From NCBI RefSeq assembly GCF_000242895.2, contig NC_021171.1, forward strand, positions 406,001 through 470,000: 64,000 nt of DNA. The letters are read 5' to 3'. Positions 25,225 through 34,225 of the stretch are shown in pieces. Made by a program: the position numbers and the translations under genes. The first letter of the stretch is position 1. Each line of letters starts with the position of its first letter. Under the pieces are notes generated by a model. The model was not told the DNA's origin and did not search any database. It saw only the letters and a program-made list of their open reading frames with translations. Source of the stretch: Bacillus sp. 1NLA3E. GTDB lineage: Bacteria > Bacillota > Bacilli > Bacillales > Cytobacillaceae.

Positions 25225-26248
25225 TATTCAACCAGTAAATAGAGAAAATGGAAAAAAGGTTGCCGAGTATATTAATACGTTAACAAAGCCGCTTGGAAGT
25301 CTTGGTAGATTAGAAGAAATCGCAATCCAGCTCGGCGAAATTACCGGAGAAGCCTTCCCTACAGTTACCCCGCCAGGCGTGATTGTCTTTGCGGGTGACC
25401 ACGGAATTGTTGAAGAGGGTGTGTCCGCCTATCCGCAGGAAGTAACGGCGCAAATGGTGATAAACTTCCTTCAAGGTGGCGCTGGAATCAATGTATTTAG
25501 CCGCCAGATCGGTGCTGAACTTGAAATTGTTGATGTTGGAGTAGCATCAGACATGAATGATGAGGGACTAGTTAATAAAAAGGTCCGTAAAGGTACAAGA
25601 AATTTCTGCGAACAGGATGCCATGACAAGAGCAGAAGCAGAACAAGCAATTGCCGTTGGTTATGAACGTGCTGAAAATATCATTAAGCAAGGGGCTAAAT
25701 GCCTGATCGTTGGTGAAATGGGGATTGGCAACACAACTCCAAGCAGTGCAATTTTAGCAGTGCTAAGCGGAAAAGACATCACGGAGCTAGTTGGTGCTGG
25801 AACTGGAATCGCAGCTGACCAAATCAACCATAAGCAAGCTGTGATTAAACGAGGAATCGAGGCAAGGAACCCTGATCGAAATGATCCACTGGATGTATTA
25901 GCGAAAGTGGGGGGATTAGAAATTGCGGCGATGACTGGCGCGATGCTTGCGGCAGCAGAAAATCAGGTTCCGATTCTTGTTGATGGTTTCATTTGTACGG
26001 TTTCAGCCTTGCTTGCTACGGAAATTAGTAATAATGCTAGAGATTATATGATAGTCGGTCACCGTTCTGTTGAGGTAGGACATGAAATCGCTATTAATAT
26101 GCTCGGTAAAAAACCGCTTCTTGATTTAGGATTCCGTTTAGGAGAAGGAACCGGAGCAGCGGTAGCGTTTCCTATTTTACAATCAGCAGTGTTAATGTTA
26201 AAAGAAATGGCGACATTCTCTTCAGCAGGTGTGTCTGGAAAAGAATAG
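25205..26248 (+). CDS. cobT: Nicotinate-nucleotide:DMB phosphoribosyltransferase CobT
   Basis: 347 residues from ATG 25205, preceded by AGGAGG (25191-25196); an earlier in-frame ATG at 25160 lies inside cobQ and is less likely. Conserved segments: TKPLGSLGRLEEIA, FAGDHGIVEEGVSAYPQEVT, VGEMGIGNTTPSSA and the C-terminal RLGEGTGAA with the catalytic Glu. It activates the lower ligand base to alpha-ribazole phosphate. Overlaps cobQ by 20 nt. No bluB for DMB synthesis is present in this window. Confidence 0.95.
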   Translation: MNKRFADIQPVNRENGKKVAEYINTLTKPLGSLGRLEEIAIQLGEITGEAFPTVTPPGVIVFAGDHGIVEEGVSAYPQEVTAQMVINFLQGGAGINVFSRQIGAELEIVDVGVASDMNDEGLVNKKVRKGTRNFCEQDAMTRAEAEQAIAVGYERAENIIKQGAKCLIVGEMGIGNTTPSSAILAVLSGKDITELVGAGTGIAADQINHKQAVIKRGIEARNPDRNDPLDVLAKVGGLEIAAMTGAMLAAAENQVPILVDGFICTVSALLATEISNNARDYMIVGHRSVEVGHEIAINMLGKKPLLDLGFRLGEGTGAAVAFPILQSAVLMLKEMATFSSAGVSGKE

Positions 26249-26275
26249 GATGCAAAAAGGAGGGAAGTCTCGTCT

Positions 26276-27034
26276 ATGACTAACGGAAAAGTTTATCTTG
26301 TAGGAGCGGGTCCTGGAGACCCAAAGCTTATCACAGTATATGGAATGGAATGCATTCAAAAAGCGGATGTCATCCTTTATGACCGGTTAGTAAATGAACA
26401 ATTGTTATCGTATGCCAAACCTGATGCCGAGCTAATATTTGTTGGAAAGCTTCCTGGTATGCATGGCATCATTCAAGAGCAAATTCATGTGCATTTAGTG
26501 GAACAAGCCCAAAAAGGGAAGACCGTTACTAGGTTAAAGGGTGGTGACCCTTGTGTGTTTGGTCGAGTTGGCGAAGAAGCGGAAATATTGGCAGAGCAAG
26601 GCATTCCCTACGAAATTGTTCCGGGGATCACATCAGGGATTGCTGCCGCAACATACGCCGGAATTCCAGTCACCCATCGTGATTTTGCTTCGACGTTTGC
26701 GATGGTGACAGGGCACGGTCGCGCCGAAAAGAACGAGGACCATATTAACTGGTCAGCACTTGCCAGCGGTATTGATACAATTGCTTTTTATATGGGGATT
26801 GGGAATTTAAGTAATATTTGTGAAAATCTAATTGCCCATGGGAAAAGTGCAGCAACACCAGTAGCTGTTATTCAATGGGGCACAACTAAAAAACAAAAGA
26901 CCGTTACGGGCAATTTAGCGACCATCGAGGATGTAGTGGCAAACGCTCAAATTACACATCCGGCTATCATCCTTGTTGGGGAAGTCGTTAATTTAAGAGA
27001 AAAAATCAAATGGTTTCCAGAGTTTGAAGGGTAA
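26276..27034 (+). CDS. cobA: Uroporphyrinogen-III C-methyltransferase (SUMT)
   Basis: 252 residues, single-domain SUMT. Motifs: LVGAGPGDPKLITVYG, RLKGGDPCVFGRVGEEAE, PGITSGIAAATYAGIPVTHR and VTGHGRAEK. It adds methyls at C2 and C7 to make precorrin-2, the entry to the pathway. It is not fused to a CysG-type dehydrogenase/chelatase domain, so oxidation to sirohydrochlorin must be supplied elsewhere. Position after cobT follows the idea of a late-placed cysGA in the B. megaterium operon. Confidence 0.94.
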   Translation: MTNGKVYLVGAGPGDPKLITVYGMECIQKADVILYDRLVNEQLLSYAKPDAELIFVGKLPGMHGIIQEQIHVHLVEQAQKGKTVTRLKGGDPCVFGRVGEEAEILAEQGIPYEIVPGITSGIAAATYAGIPVTHRDFASTFAMVTGHGRAEKNEDHINWSALASGIDTIAFYMGIGNLSNICENLIAHGKSAATPVAVIQWGTTKKQKTVTGNLATIEDVVANAQITHPAIILVGEVVNLREKIKWFPEFEG

Positions 27035-27057
27035 TTGGACGAAGGTAGGGAGAAACA

Positions 27058-27606
27058 ATGAGCTTAAAATCGCAACAACAAGGGCTAGTGCTTGTGTACA
27101 CCGGAAATGGCAAGGGTAAAACAACTGCGGCGTTAGGTCTTGCGATTCGGGCAACTGGCCAGGGGAAGCGAGTAGTCATGATTCAATTCATTAAGTCACC
27201 TAATCGCATGTCTGGTGAGAAAACAATGTTTTCCAAAATCGGTATCGAAATGTATCAAGTCGGAATTGGATTTACATGGACGAAAACTCCTGAAGAGCAT
27301 CGAGCGGCACTCCAAAAGGGGTGGGCATTCGCAAAGGAAAAGGCTTTTTCCGGCGAGTACGATGTAGTCATTTTAGATGAATTAAACAATGCCCTGGCAA
27401 TCAATAGCTTTCCAGTCGAGGATGTTCTGCCATTACACGAGGTTGTTGAGTTAATCCAAAACCGCCCCCAGGCCATGCACCTCATCATTACTGGTCGGTC
27501 TGCTAAGGAAGAGATTATTGCAAATGCTGACTTAGTGACTGAAATGACAGAAATAAAGCATTATTACCAGGATGGGGTTCCAGCGGTGAAAGGAATTGAG
27601 TTTTAA
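27058..27606 (+). CDS. cobO: Cob(I)yrinic acid a,c-diamide adenosyltransferase (CobA/BtuR type)
   Basis: 182 residues. P-loop TGNGKGKTTAALGLA near residue 16, VVMIQFIKSP, and the VILDELNNAL Walker B-like segment define the BtuR/CobO family, which transfers the adenosyl group from ATP to Co(I). The stop overlaps the next start (TAATG). AGGGAG precedes the ATG. Confidence 0.95.
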   Translation: MSLKSQQQGLVLVYTGNGKGKTTAALGLAIRATGQGKRVVMIQFIKSPNRMSGEKTMFSKIGIEMYQVGIGFTWTKTPEEHRAALQKGWAFAKEKAFSGEYDVVILDELNNALAINSFPVEDVLPLHEVVELIQNRPQAMHLIITGRSAKEEIIANADLVTEMTEIKHYYQDGVPAVKGIEF

Positions 27607-28718
27607 TGGCATGGATTGAGAAATATGGTCATGGCGGAGATCTTCTGACAGCACAAAGCGAATTCGGATTGGGATCTGCGCCTCGGTTAGATTTTAGTGC
27701 AAATATTAATCCACTGGGACCACCTCCACGGGTGATGCAGGCTCTCCGCGACCAACTTGATACGATCGTTCATTATCCGGACCCAGCCCAGCGCGGGTTA
27801 AGGACGAAACTTGCCCAAAGACTTGGGGCTATGGAAGAACAACTGGTTATTGGTAACGGAGCTGCGGAATGTATGGCATTAATTATTCTAGCGCTACAAC
27901 CAAAAACAGTGGGTGTGGTGTATCCTTGTTTTTCCGAATATGAAAAACTATCAACTGCATTCGGTGCAAAAATAAAGGCATGTTATGGTAGGGTAGAGCA
28001 CCAATTTAAACCGGAACTCGCCGATTTATTTGCTCTTTTTGGTGAAGTAGATCTCGCCTTTATCGGGCACCCGAATAACCCTACTGGGGTAACTTACAGT
28101 ATAGATGAACTTGTGGAAATCGTTGAGCATGCTGAAAAGACAAGCACCTATTTAGTGATCGATGAAGCATTTATTGATTTTCTCCCGAACGGACAGCAAA
28201 TTACCTTGCTTCCAAAATTAGCAAAATACAAAAATCTTATTATCGTCCGATCTATGACTAAGTTTTATGCGATTCCTGGGTTGCGTCTTGGATATGCTTT
28301 ATCGCAGCCCGATATTATTTCAAGATTACAAGCAAAACAAGTAACGTGGAGTGTTAATCAGATGGCGCTTGTGGCTGGAGAAATTTGTTTGGATGAAATT
28401 GATTATGAAGCAAAGACAATATCTCTTATTACGGAACAACGGACCTTCCTTAAAAGTTCAATCGAAGAGAAGTTTGGTTGGTTTGTTTTTCCGGGACAAG
28501 CCAATTTTCTATTAGTACGATTACCGGAGTCGATTACTACCGGTGATCTCCAGTGGGAAATGGGCCAAAAAGGAGTCATGATTCGTTCCTGCTCGATGTA
28601 TCCAGGGTTAAGTGATCATGATTTTAGGATTGCCGTTCGAACAAAGCAAGAAAATGATGAACTCCTTGCCGCTTTACAAGAAGTTGTTGAAGAGAGGAAT
28701 TGGGGAAAATGTCGTTAA
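27606..28718 (+). CDS. cobD: Threonine-phosphate decarboxylase CobD
   Basis: 370 residues, HisC-like fold-type I PLP enzyme: DFSANINPLGPP at the N-terminus, HPNNPTGV, DEAFIDF, and the PLP lysine in RSMTKFYAIPGLRLGYA. It decarboxylates L-threonine phosphate to (R)-1-aminopropan-2-ol phosphate, the nucleotide-loop linker; the substrate is expected from the PduX-like kinase at the operon end. Note that CbiB in this operon is also called CobD in some nomenclature. Confidence 0.92.
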   Translation: MAWIEKYGHGGDLLTAQSEFGLGSAPRLDFSANINPLGPPPRVMQALRDQLDTIVHYPDPAQRGLRTKLAQRLGAMEEQLVIGNGAAECMALIILALQPKTVGVVYPCFSEYEKLSTAFGAKIKACYGRVEHQFKPELADLFALFGEVDLAFIGHPNNPTGVTYSIDELVEIVEHAEKTSTYLVIDEAFIDFLPNGQQITLLPKLAKYKNLIIVRSMTKFYAIPGLRLGYALSQPDIISRLQAKQVTWSVNQMALVAGEICLDEIDYEAKTISLITEQRTFLKSSIEEKFGWFVFPGQANFLLVRLPESITTGDLQWEMGQKGVMIRSCSMYPGLSDHDFRIAVRTKQENDELLAALQEVVEERNWGKCR

Positions 28719-29248
28719 CCTATATAACAGGAGGGGTCAGGTCTGGGAAAAGTGAGTTCGCTGAAAATCTAGCCACGAAGTTCGGTCGACCTGTTTTGTA
28801 TGTTGCATTTGGAGTAAACACGGATAACGAAATGTTAGCCCGAATAAAGGCGCACCAACAACGCCGCCCGAATGATTGGGGTGTTATTGAAAAGCCGTAT
28901 GAGCTTGTTTCTGCCTGCGCTAGGTACAGAGATTATGATGTCGTTTTAGTAGATTGTTTTTCAACTTGGCTGACAAATCGATGTATGAGGATTCCTGAGG
29001 AGGAACTTCATAACGGAAAACAGCGGCAGGATATTTTGAATGAGGTGACTGAATGGCTTTCTTTTGTTAAAAAAGCGCCTCAACAAATCATCGTCGTTTC
29101 CAGTGAGGTTGGTCTAGGAGGAGTAGCCATGTCGCCGTTAGGGCGATTTTTCCATGATACCCTTGGAAAATGCAATCAACTAATAGCACAAGAGGCAGAT
29201 GAGGCCTACGCTGTGTTATCGGGGTTACCACTGAGGCTAAAGCCATGA
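28709..29248 (+). CDS. cobU: Adenosylcobinamide kinase/guanylyltransferase CobU
   Basis: 179 residues from ATG 28709 (AGAGAGG at 28691-28697, 11 nt spacing); a TTG at 28700 is too close to the site. P-loop ITGGVRSGKSEFAE, then VDCFSTWLTNR and VSSEVGLGGVAMSPLGR, all typical of CobU/CobP. It phosphorylates adenosylcobinamide and transfers GMP to it. Overlaps cobD and cobS by a few bases. Confidence 0.93.
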   Translation: MSLTYITGGVRSGKSEFAENLATKFGRPVLYVAFGVNTDNEMLARIKAHQQRRPNDWGVIEKPYELVSACARYRDYDVVLVDCFSTWLTNRCMRIPEEELHNGKQRQDILNEVTEWLSFVKKAPQQIIVVSSEVGLGGVAMSPLGRFFHDTLGKCNQLIAQEADEAYAVLSGLPLRLKP

Positions 29249-29985
29249 GAGCATTCTTTGTCGCACTCATGTTTCTAACAAGAATTCCATTACCGCAACT
29301 CCAAACGTCTAAAACCGATTGGCATAAAAGTGCGGTATTTTTCCCATTGGTTGGTTTCGTGATTGGCGGATTATTGTATCTTGCCACACTGGGGCTAGAA
29401 TTTCTATTTCCGACAACCGTCACAGCTTTCTTAGTTGTGCTTGTTTGGATTTGGGTGACAGGTGGTTTACATATTGACGGCTGGATGGATTTAGCCGACG
29501 GATTTGGGAGCAATCGCAGTCGGGAGCAAATATTAGAAATCATGAAAGACAGCCGAGTTGGGGCGATGGGCGTCATTGCCGGTATTTGTTTACTTGCCGG
29601 TAAATGGGTGGCAGTATATGAATTGTTGCGCCAGGGTTTAGCGATTATACTCCTAATCAGTCCTCTAGTCGCACGGCTATTGCTCATCATGGCCATCCGC
29701 TTTTTCCCATATCGTAAGCAAGGGGGAATTGGTGAGGGGCTTCGTACTTATTTATCTTTACCAATTATAATTTTGAATTTTACAACAATATCCGCAATGA
29801 GTTATTATTTACTAGATATAAATGGGATTCTTGTACTAGGATGTACGGCAATCTTTAGTGGGCTATTAGTCTTCAATATTTATAAAAAACTGGACATGCT
29901 CACAGGCGATTGTTATGGCGCGCTAATCGAGTGGAGTGAAGTTGTATTTCTGTTTGTGTCTTTAGCGATTTGGAGGGTAATGTAA
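29245..29985 (+). CDS. cobS: Adenosylcobinamide-GDP ribazoletransferase CobS
   Basis: 246-residue integral membrane protein with about six helices. Family signatures are FLTRIPLP near the N-terminus, HIDGWMDLADGFGSNRSRE and MKDSRVGAMGVIAG. It joins adenosylcobinamide-GDP with alpha-ribazole (phosphate) at the membrane. Its stop overlaps the next start (TAATG). Confidence 0.94.
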   Translation: MRAFFVALMFLTRIPLPQLQTSKTDWHKSAVFFPLVGFVIGGLLYLATLGLEFLFPTTVTAFLVVLVWIWVTGGLHIDGWMDLADGFGSNRSREQILEIMKDSRVGAMGVIAGICLLAGKWVAVYELLRQGLAIILLISPLVARLLLIMAIRFFPYRKQGGIGEGLRTYLSLPIIILNFTTISAMSYYLLDINGILVLGCTAIFSGLLVFNIYKKLDMLTGDCYGALIEWSEVVFLFVSLAIWRVM

Positions 29986-30596
29986 TGCAAATTATTTTTG
30001 TTAGACATGGACAAACGGATGAGAATGCTGCTAATCGTTATCTGGGACATACTGATCCTTCCTTAAACGACCTAGGAAGGCAGCAAATTGTAAATTTCAC
30101 TAAGCAATTTCCGGTTTATTTTAGTGAAAATATTACCTCATTTTACTCTAGTGATTTAAAAAGAGCTCAAGAGACTGCACAAATTATTAGGACTAGTTTA
30201 TTGCTCAATCCACCCACTCCAGTACCCTCACTTCGAGAGATGAATTTTGGGGACTGGGAGTGTATGACGTATGAACGAATCATGGAGACCAATCCAGTTC
30301 TAGTGACTTCTTGGGTCGATAATCCGTTTGAGGTTTCTCCTCCTAATGGTGAAACCCTGCTCGCTCTTGGGGCGCGTTTTGATACTTGGTTAAAACAGAT
30401 ATTGCATCAAGCAGGTGATGTTGAAAATATTTTAATTGTCTGTCATGGTGGTCCGATCCGGTGGTTTAGGAGTAAGTGGCTCCAGGGTGATCCAAAACAG
30501 TTTTGGAATATTGAAGGGATTAAACACGGGACTGGAATAGTCGTTCAATATGATAAGCAAACACAAGAGTTTAGTACAGTAAAGTTCGTTACATAG
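29985..30596 (+). CDS. cobC: Alpha-ribazole phosphatase (histidine phosphatase family)
   Basis: 203 residues from ATG 29985, with GGAGGG 7 nt upstream; an upstream in-frame ATG at 29970 would overlap that site. N-terminal FVRHGQTDENAANRYLGHTDPSLNDLG holds the phospho-accepting His, and VCHGGPIRWF the second His. Context makes adenosylcobalamin-5'-phosphate or alpha-ribazole-phosphate dephosphorylation the likely role; the family itself is broad. Confidence 0.85.
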   Translation: MQIIFVRHGQTDENAANRYLGHTDPSLNDLGRQQIVNFTKQFPVYFSENITSFYSSDLKRAQETAQIIRTSLLLNPPTPVPSLREMNFGDWECMTYERIMETNPVLVTSWVDNPFEVSPPNGETLLALGARFDTWLKQILHQAGDVENILIVCHGGPIRWFRSKWLQGDPKQFWNIEGIKHGTGIVVQYDKQTQEFSTVKFVT

Positions 30597-30622
30597 AAGT
30601 AAGTGATTGCGGGGAATAAAAA

Positions 30623-31324
30623 ATGCAACCCTTCAAAAATAAGAATACCTATCAGTCTACTGTTTGGCCAGAGCTGCTGATTGAGAAAAAACAGGATTAT
30701 CTGTTGTTTCACCATTCAACGCCACTGGAAACGATAAGCAGTGCGGTGTATGGTGGTGGAATGAAACAAGTTAGTCATTTTGTGAACTGGAAGGTTCCGC
30801 TCGATTATTCCTCAAGTGATCCAACAAAATTGATGGAACAAAAGCTAGCAGAATGGGGCTACCCTGTTACTTATTCACTTGGATTACAAACGGCAGCCTA
30901 TATTCATATTGCATCGATTCAAGAGATGATTGGCGATGAGTTCCGCATCGTTTGTTGCGTGACGGCCGGGGTTGGAAATGCTGCTAAGGCTGGGAAAAAA
31001 AGAAAGACCTACTCAGCTTATGAGGTTGGAACGATAAATACGCTATTATTTATAGATAGCTGTCTCTCGCATTCAGCAATGGTAAATGGGATCATTACAG
31101 CCACAGAAGCGAAAACTGCAGCTTTGCAAGACTTAAATATTACTGATGAGGACGGAGATATTGCGACAGGAACTACTACTGATTCGGTAGTTTTGGCGGT
31201 AAGTCAAAACAAAGTGAAGTATCCTACTCATCAATACTCGGGTGTAGCAACATCAATTGGAAATGCAATTGGATGCCTTGTATATAATGCAACTTGTGAA
31301 GTAATAAGGAATTTGGAGGATTAG
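30623..31324 (+). CDS. cbiZ: Adenosylcobinamide amidohydrolase CbiZ
   Basis: 233 residues. LDYSSSDPTKLMEQKL, VTAGVGNAAKAG and GDIATGTTTDSVVLA are CbiZ features. The enzyme cuts the aminopropanol arm from scavenged corrinoids to give cobyric acid, so that they can be rebuilt with the native lower ligand. Its presence in a complete de novo operon means the cell both makes and remodels corrinoids. GCGGGGA lies upstream of the ATG. Confidence 0.88.
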   Translation: MQPFKNKNTYQSTVWPELLIEKKQDYLLFHHSTPLETISSAVYGGGMKQVSHFVNWKVPLDYSSSDPTKLMEQKLAEWGYPVTYSLGLQTAAYIHIASIQEMIGDEFRIVCCVTAGVGNAAKAGKKRKTYSAYEVGTINTLLFIDSCLSHSAMVNGIITATEAKTAALQDLNITDEDGDIATGTTTDSVVLAVSQNKVKYPTHQYSGVATSIGNAIGCLVYNATCEVIRNLED

Positions 31325-31332
31325 GTGATACG

Positions 31333-32307
31333 ATGCTGTCTAATGCAATTTATATCTTTATAGCCTATTTAGTTGATCGAATCGTCGGTGATCCTCGAAT
31401 ATTATTACATCCCGTCGTGATCATTGGTAAAGGGATTAGTTTATTGGAAAGTTTGATTCGAAAGATTGTAAAACAAGAGAAATTTCTTAAGTTTGCAGGT
31501 CTGTTGTTCCCGTTAATCATAGTTGGTGGAACATATGTAATTGTTGAATTTATACTATATGTAGTTAGTTTTATTCATCCTTTGGCTGCTACTGCCTTAG
31601 AAATTTGGTTAATTTCAACAACCATTGCAACAAAAGGTCTTGGGGATGCCGGAATGGAAGTTTACCGATTTTTGAAAAATAAAGACATAGACAATGCCCG
31701 AAAGAGCTTAGCGATGATTGTCGGACGCGATACGGAGCAACTGGATGAAAGCGAGATTTCACGGGGAACAGTGGAAACAGTTGCAGAAAATATTGTTGAT
31801 GCGATTATATCTCCTTTATTTTTTGCTCTTATTGGGGGTGCTCCTCTTGCAATGGCATACCGCGCTACAAATACTTTAGACTCAATGGTTGGGTATAAGA
31901 ATGAGAAATATCAAAACCTTGGCTGGGCTTCAGCACGATTGGACGATGTGTTGAATTATATTCCAGCTCGATTTACAGCTATATTGCTTTTAGGTGCTTG
32001 TTGGTTGGAAAAATTAGCCGTGAGGAATGCATGGAGAATGATTAAACGTGATGCTAGGCTTCATCCGAGTCCAAATAGTGGGATCACAGAGGCTGGTGTG
32101 GCGGGTGCCTTAGGAGTGCAGCTTGGTGGAACCAATTTTTATCAAGGTATTGCCTCTAATCGGGCAAAAATGGGCGAACCAACCCGACTGCTTGAAGCGA
32201 ATGATATTATTAAAACAGTAAAAATTATGAAACTTACTTCGATGCTTTGTACGGTTTTTTTTATCATCCTTTCATTGATATTTCATATTTACATAGGTTT
32301 AGGATAA
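31333..32307 (+). CDS. cbiB: Adenosylcobinamide-phosphate synthase CbiB
   Basis: 324-residue membrane protein with four to five helices. DRIVGDPRILLHPVVIIGKGI near the start, LAMIVGRDTEQLDESEISRGTVETVAEN and LAMAYRATNTLDSMVGYKNEKY are the conserved CbiB blocks. It attaches aminopropanol phosphate to cobyric acid at the membrane, using the product of the decarboxylase at 27606. Confidence 0.95.
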   Translation: MLSNAIYIFIAYLVDRIVGDPRILLHPVVIIGKGISLLESLIRKIVKQEKFLKFAGLLFPLIIVGGTYVIVEFILYVVSFIHPLAATALEIWLISTTIATKGLGDAGMEVYRFLKNKDIDNARKSLAMIVGRDTEQLDESEISRGTVETVAENIVDAIISPLFFALIGGAPLAMAYRATNTLDSMVGYKNEKYQNLGWASARLDDVLNYIPARFTAILLLGACWLEKLAVRNAWRMIKRDARLHPSPNSGITEAGVAGALGVQLGGTNFYQGIASNRAKMGEPTRLLEANDIIKTVKIMKLTSMLCTVFFIILSLIFHIYIGLG

Positions 32308-32331
32308 TTCGGGAGAACTGAGGTAATCTTT

Positions 32332-33180
32332 GTGCGTGTAGGAAAGGGAAGTTGTAATGGTACATTTGGAGAATTAATGCAAGGCATTCTTGATGAACGT
32401 CCCTTTTTAGTTTCTTTACCAATAAATGCATTAAAAAGTGATGCAACATTTATTCCTAATACCTCATATTCTCATGTGATTGGATCTCAGAAAAATATCA
32501 AAGCAATCGATGCATGTAATAGATTATTAAGGCTATTCCAAATAAAAGGTGGTGGTATCCTCACTATTGACTCAAATATAGAGCCCGGTAAAGGAATGGC
32601 AAGTAGTTCCGCTGACATCGTCGCGGCTATTCGTGCAACAGCCGATAGTTTCAATTTGAATATTACTGAAGAAATCATTTCGGCCATTGCAAGTAACATT
32701 GAACCAACCGATGCAGTGATGTATGAAGGTACAGTGGCATATGACTACATTAAAGGCAAATTAATTGAGAAGCTAGGAACACTGCCAGCACTCGGTTTAA
32801 TTGGTTTGGATCTTGGAGGAGTCGTTGATACAATTCAATTTAATCAATTCCAAAAATCGTATGACCTGAGAGACAAGCGGAAATTTATGGAGGCATATGA
32901 TCTCGTAAAGTTTGGTATAAAAAATAATGATCTATCTGCTATATGCTCTGCTAGCACAATTAGTGCACGTATTAACCAAAGAATTTTGCCTAAACAGCAT
33001 TTTCTTGAATTTGAAAAAGTGGCAAATCTCCACGATGCTGGAATCATAGTTGGTCATAGCGGGACTGTTTTAGGAATAATATTTGATCCTGAAAGACCTA
33101 ATATAGAGGAAGAATATTCGCGGATTTTAAAGGAAATATCAATAATTATTGATAATCCTAATATTTTACTACGTGTATAG
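32332..33180 (+). CDS. pduX: L-threonine kinase PduX (GHMP kinase family)
   Basis: 282 residues, GTG start. KGSCNGTFGELMQG at the N-terminus and the GHMP loop EPGKGMASSSADIVAA fit PduX, which makes L-threonine phosphate for the CobD decarboxylase. It closes the long operon. In enterobacteria pduX sits with propanediol genes; here it is built into the B12 operon. No plus-strand terminator with a T tract is visible right after it. Confidence 0.85.
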   Translation: MRVGKGSCNGTFGELMQGILDERPFLVSLPINALKSDATFIPNTSYSHVIGSQKNIKAIDACNRLLRLFQIKGGGILTIDSNIEPGKGMASSSADIVAAIRATADSFNLNITEEIISAIASNIEPTDAVMYEGTVAYDYIKGKLIEKLGTLPALGLIGLDLGGVVDTIQFNQFQKSYDLRDKRKFMEAYDLVKFGIKNNDLSAICSASTISARINQRILPKQHFLEFEKVANLHDAGIIVGHSGTVLGIIFDPERPNIEEEYSRILKEISIIIDNPNILLRV

Positions 33181-33188
33181 AACAAGAT

Positions 33189-33218
33189 TAAAAGGCTGCC
33201 AAAAATTCATGACAGCCT
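33189..33218 (-). terminator. Minus-strand terminator between the B12 operon and a convergent gene
   Basis: AGGCTGCCA/TGACAGCCT hairpin; read on the minus strand it is followed by a short T tract, so it serves the gene at 33256-33627. Confidence 0.6.
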
Positions 33219-33255
33219 GTAAGCACCCCGTGTTTAAACAATGTTTTTGTTATAC

Positions 33256-33627
33256 TTATTCCGCCTTTACATGCTTAAACACATTAATCGCGAACAAAAT
33301 CCCACCTAAAACAACTGCTAAAGACGCCACAATTACCACGATAATAGCCGAATCATTATCAGTAATAATGGAATAGGCAAGCCCACCCTGCATAATCGGC
33401 ACCCCTAGGTTATGCAACCAAAAGTGCGTGGTGGCAAGCTTCGTTTTCCCTGCCTCAGGATAAAAATGATAAATAGCGCCAAAAAGTGCCATCGAAACCC
33501 AGCCCAAAAGATTCAAATGAGCGTGGACTGAAGTTAACTCAAACTCGTGAATAATCCCCATAAAAATCCCAAGAATAATAGCGATTACAAAGTATACAAC
33601 TGAAATCTTGATAAACCTCGCACCCAT
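33256..33627 (-). CDS. Short haem-copper oxidase subunit I-like membrane protein
   Basis: 123 residues from ATG 33627 (GGAGGG 8 nt upstream on the minus strand), four transmembrane helices. Conserved histidines occur in SVHAHLNLLGW, AIYHFYPEAG and THFWLHNLG, patterns reminiscent of helices of cytochrome oxidase subunit I and NorB. It is far too short to be a full catalytic subunit (usually over 450 residues). Similar short proteins in Bacillaceae are often labelled cytochrome c oxidase; the real role, possibly haem or quinone binding, is unknown. It is convergent with the B12 operon. Confidence 0.65.
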   Translation of the reverse strand: MGARFIKISVVYFVIAIILGIFMGIIHEFELTSVHAHLNLLGWVSMALFGAIYHFYPEAGKTKLATTHFWLHNLGVPIMQGGLAYSIITDNDSAIIVVIVASLAVVLGGILFAINVFKHVKAE

Positions 33628-33672
33628 AATATTTCCCTCCTTTTGTGTTATGGAAAACATATGCATTACCAT

Positions 33673-34060
33673 TTTATTAAACCGACATGATAAATATTAC
33701 ATTTTCACCATTAAGGTAATAAAAACAAAAGGCTCTTTTCTAAAAGATTGTTGTTTTTTAAATTGGTTTTGTGTAAAGAAAACCGCTGATAAAGAAGTTG
33801 ATTGGAGCGGAAGGTGCGAGACTCCTGCGGGAGCAGCGGGACAGGTGAGACCCCACAGGCGCTTTAGCGCCGAGGAGGCTCACTGCCCGCCCCGCGGAAA
33901 GCGAGCAACCTGGAGCGGAAATCAACCACACTTCTCTTTTGGAAATAGCAATAAAGTATACGAAAAAAGCCAAACAAAAAAAGACTATGGAGAAATTTTT
34001 CGGATGTATGTTTCTCACATTCCTCATCATACTAAGCAGAGACAAGAAAGGAAGGATCAT
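33673..34060. other. Intergenic region dominated by a dispersed repeat
   Basis: Holds the promoter region of the minus-strand membrane protein and a 241-bp type-2 repeat. Apparent ORFs here run through the repeat and are not credible. Confidence 0.6.
33731..33971. repeat. Dispersed repeat, shell type 2, full form with GC-rich core
   Basis: Ends GGCTCTTTTCTAAAAGATTG and ...AGTATACGAAAAAAGCC are inverted relative to each other. The core 33813-33920 lies between GGAGCGGAA copies at 33804-33812 and 33912-33920. The core is the same GC-rich sequence as in the type-1 copies. Confidence 0.85.
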
Positions 34061-34222
34061 ATGGGAAAATGGAACGAACAAGGTGCCCCAAATAACAATT
34101 TACATCCTCTGACAATCCAATCCTCGAATCTGGTAAATGGAGCGGAAGTCCTCCCAGTAACAGAAGAAAAATTGGCTTCAGGCAAAAAGGATCAAATCAC
34201 CAAAAATCAGATAAAAAAGTAA
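34061..34222 (+). CDS. Small uncharacterised protein, 53 aa
   Basis: ATG with GAAAGGAAGG 4-13 nt upstream and a strong terminator right after the stop, so it looks like a genuine monocistronic unit. The product is polar and basic at the C-terminus (KKDQITKNQIKK) with no membrane helix or signal. Its upstream region is occupied by a type-2 dispersed repeat, which may supply or separate its promoter. Family not recognised; a spore-associated small protein is one possibility but nothing proves it. Confidence 0.55.
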   Translation: MGKWNEQGAPNNNLHPLTIQSSNLVNGAEVLPVTEEKLASGKKDQITKNQIKK

Positions 34223-34225
34223 AAA

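Noticed and set aside
33608-34057. Upstream part of a 204-codon plus-strand frame through 33608-34222
   Set aside because: It runs through a GC-rich dispersed repeat and lacks a ribosome binding site; only the 53-codon 3' part (34061-34222) is kept.
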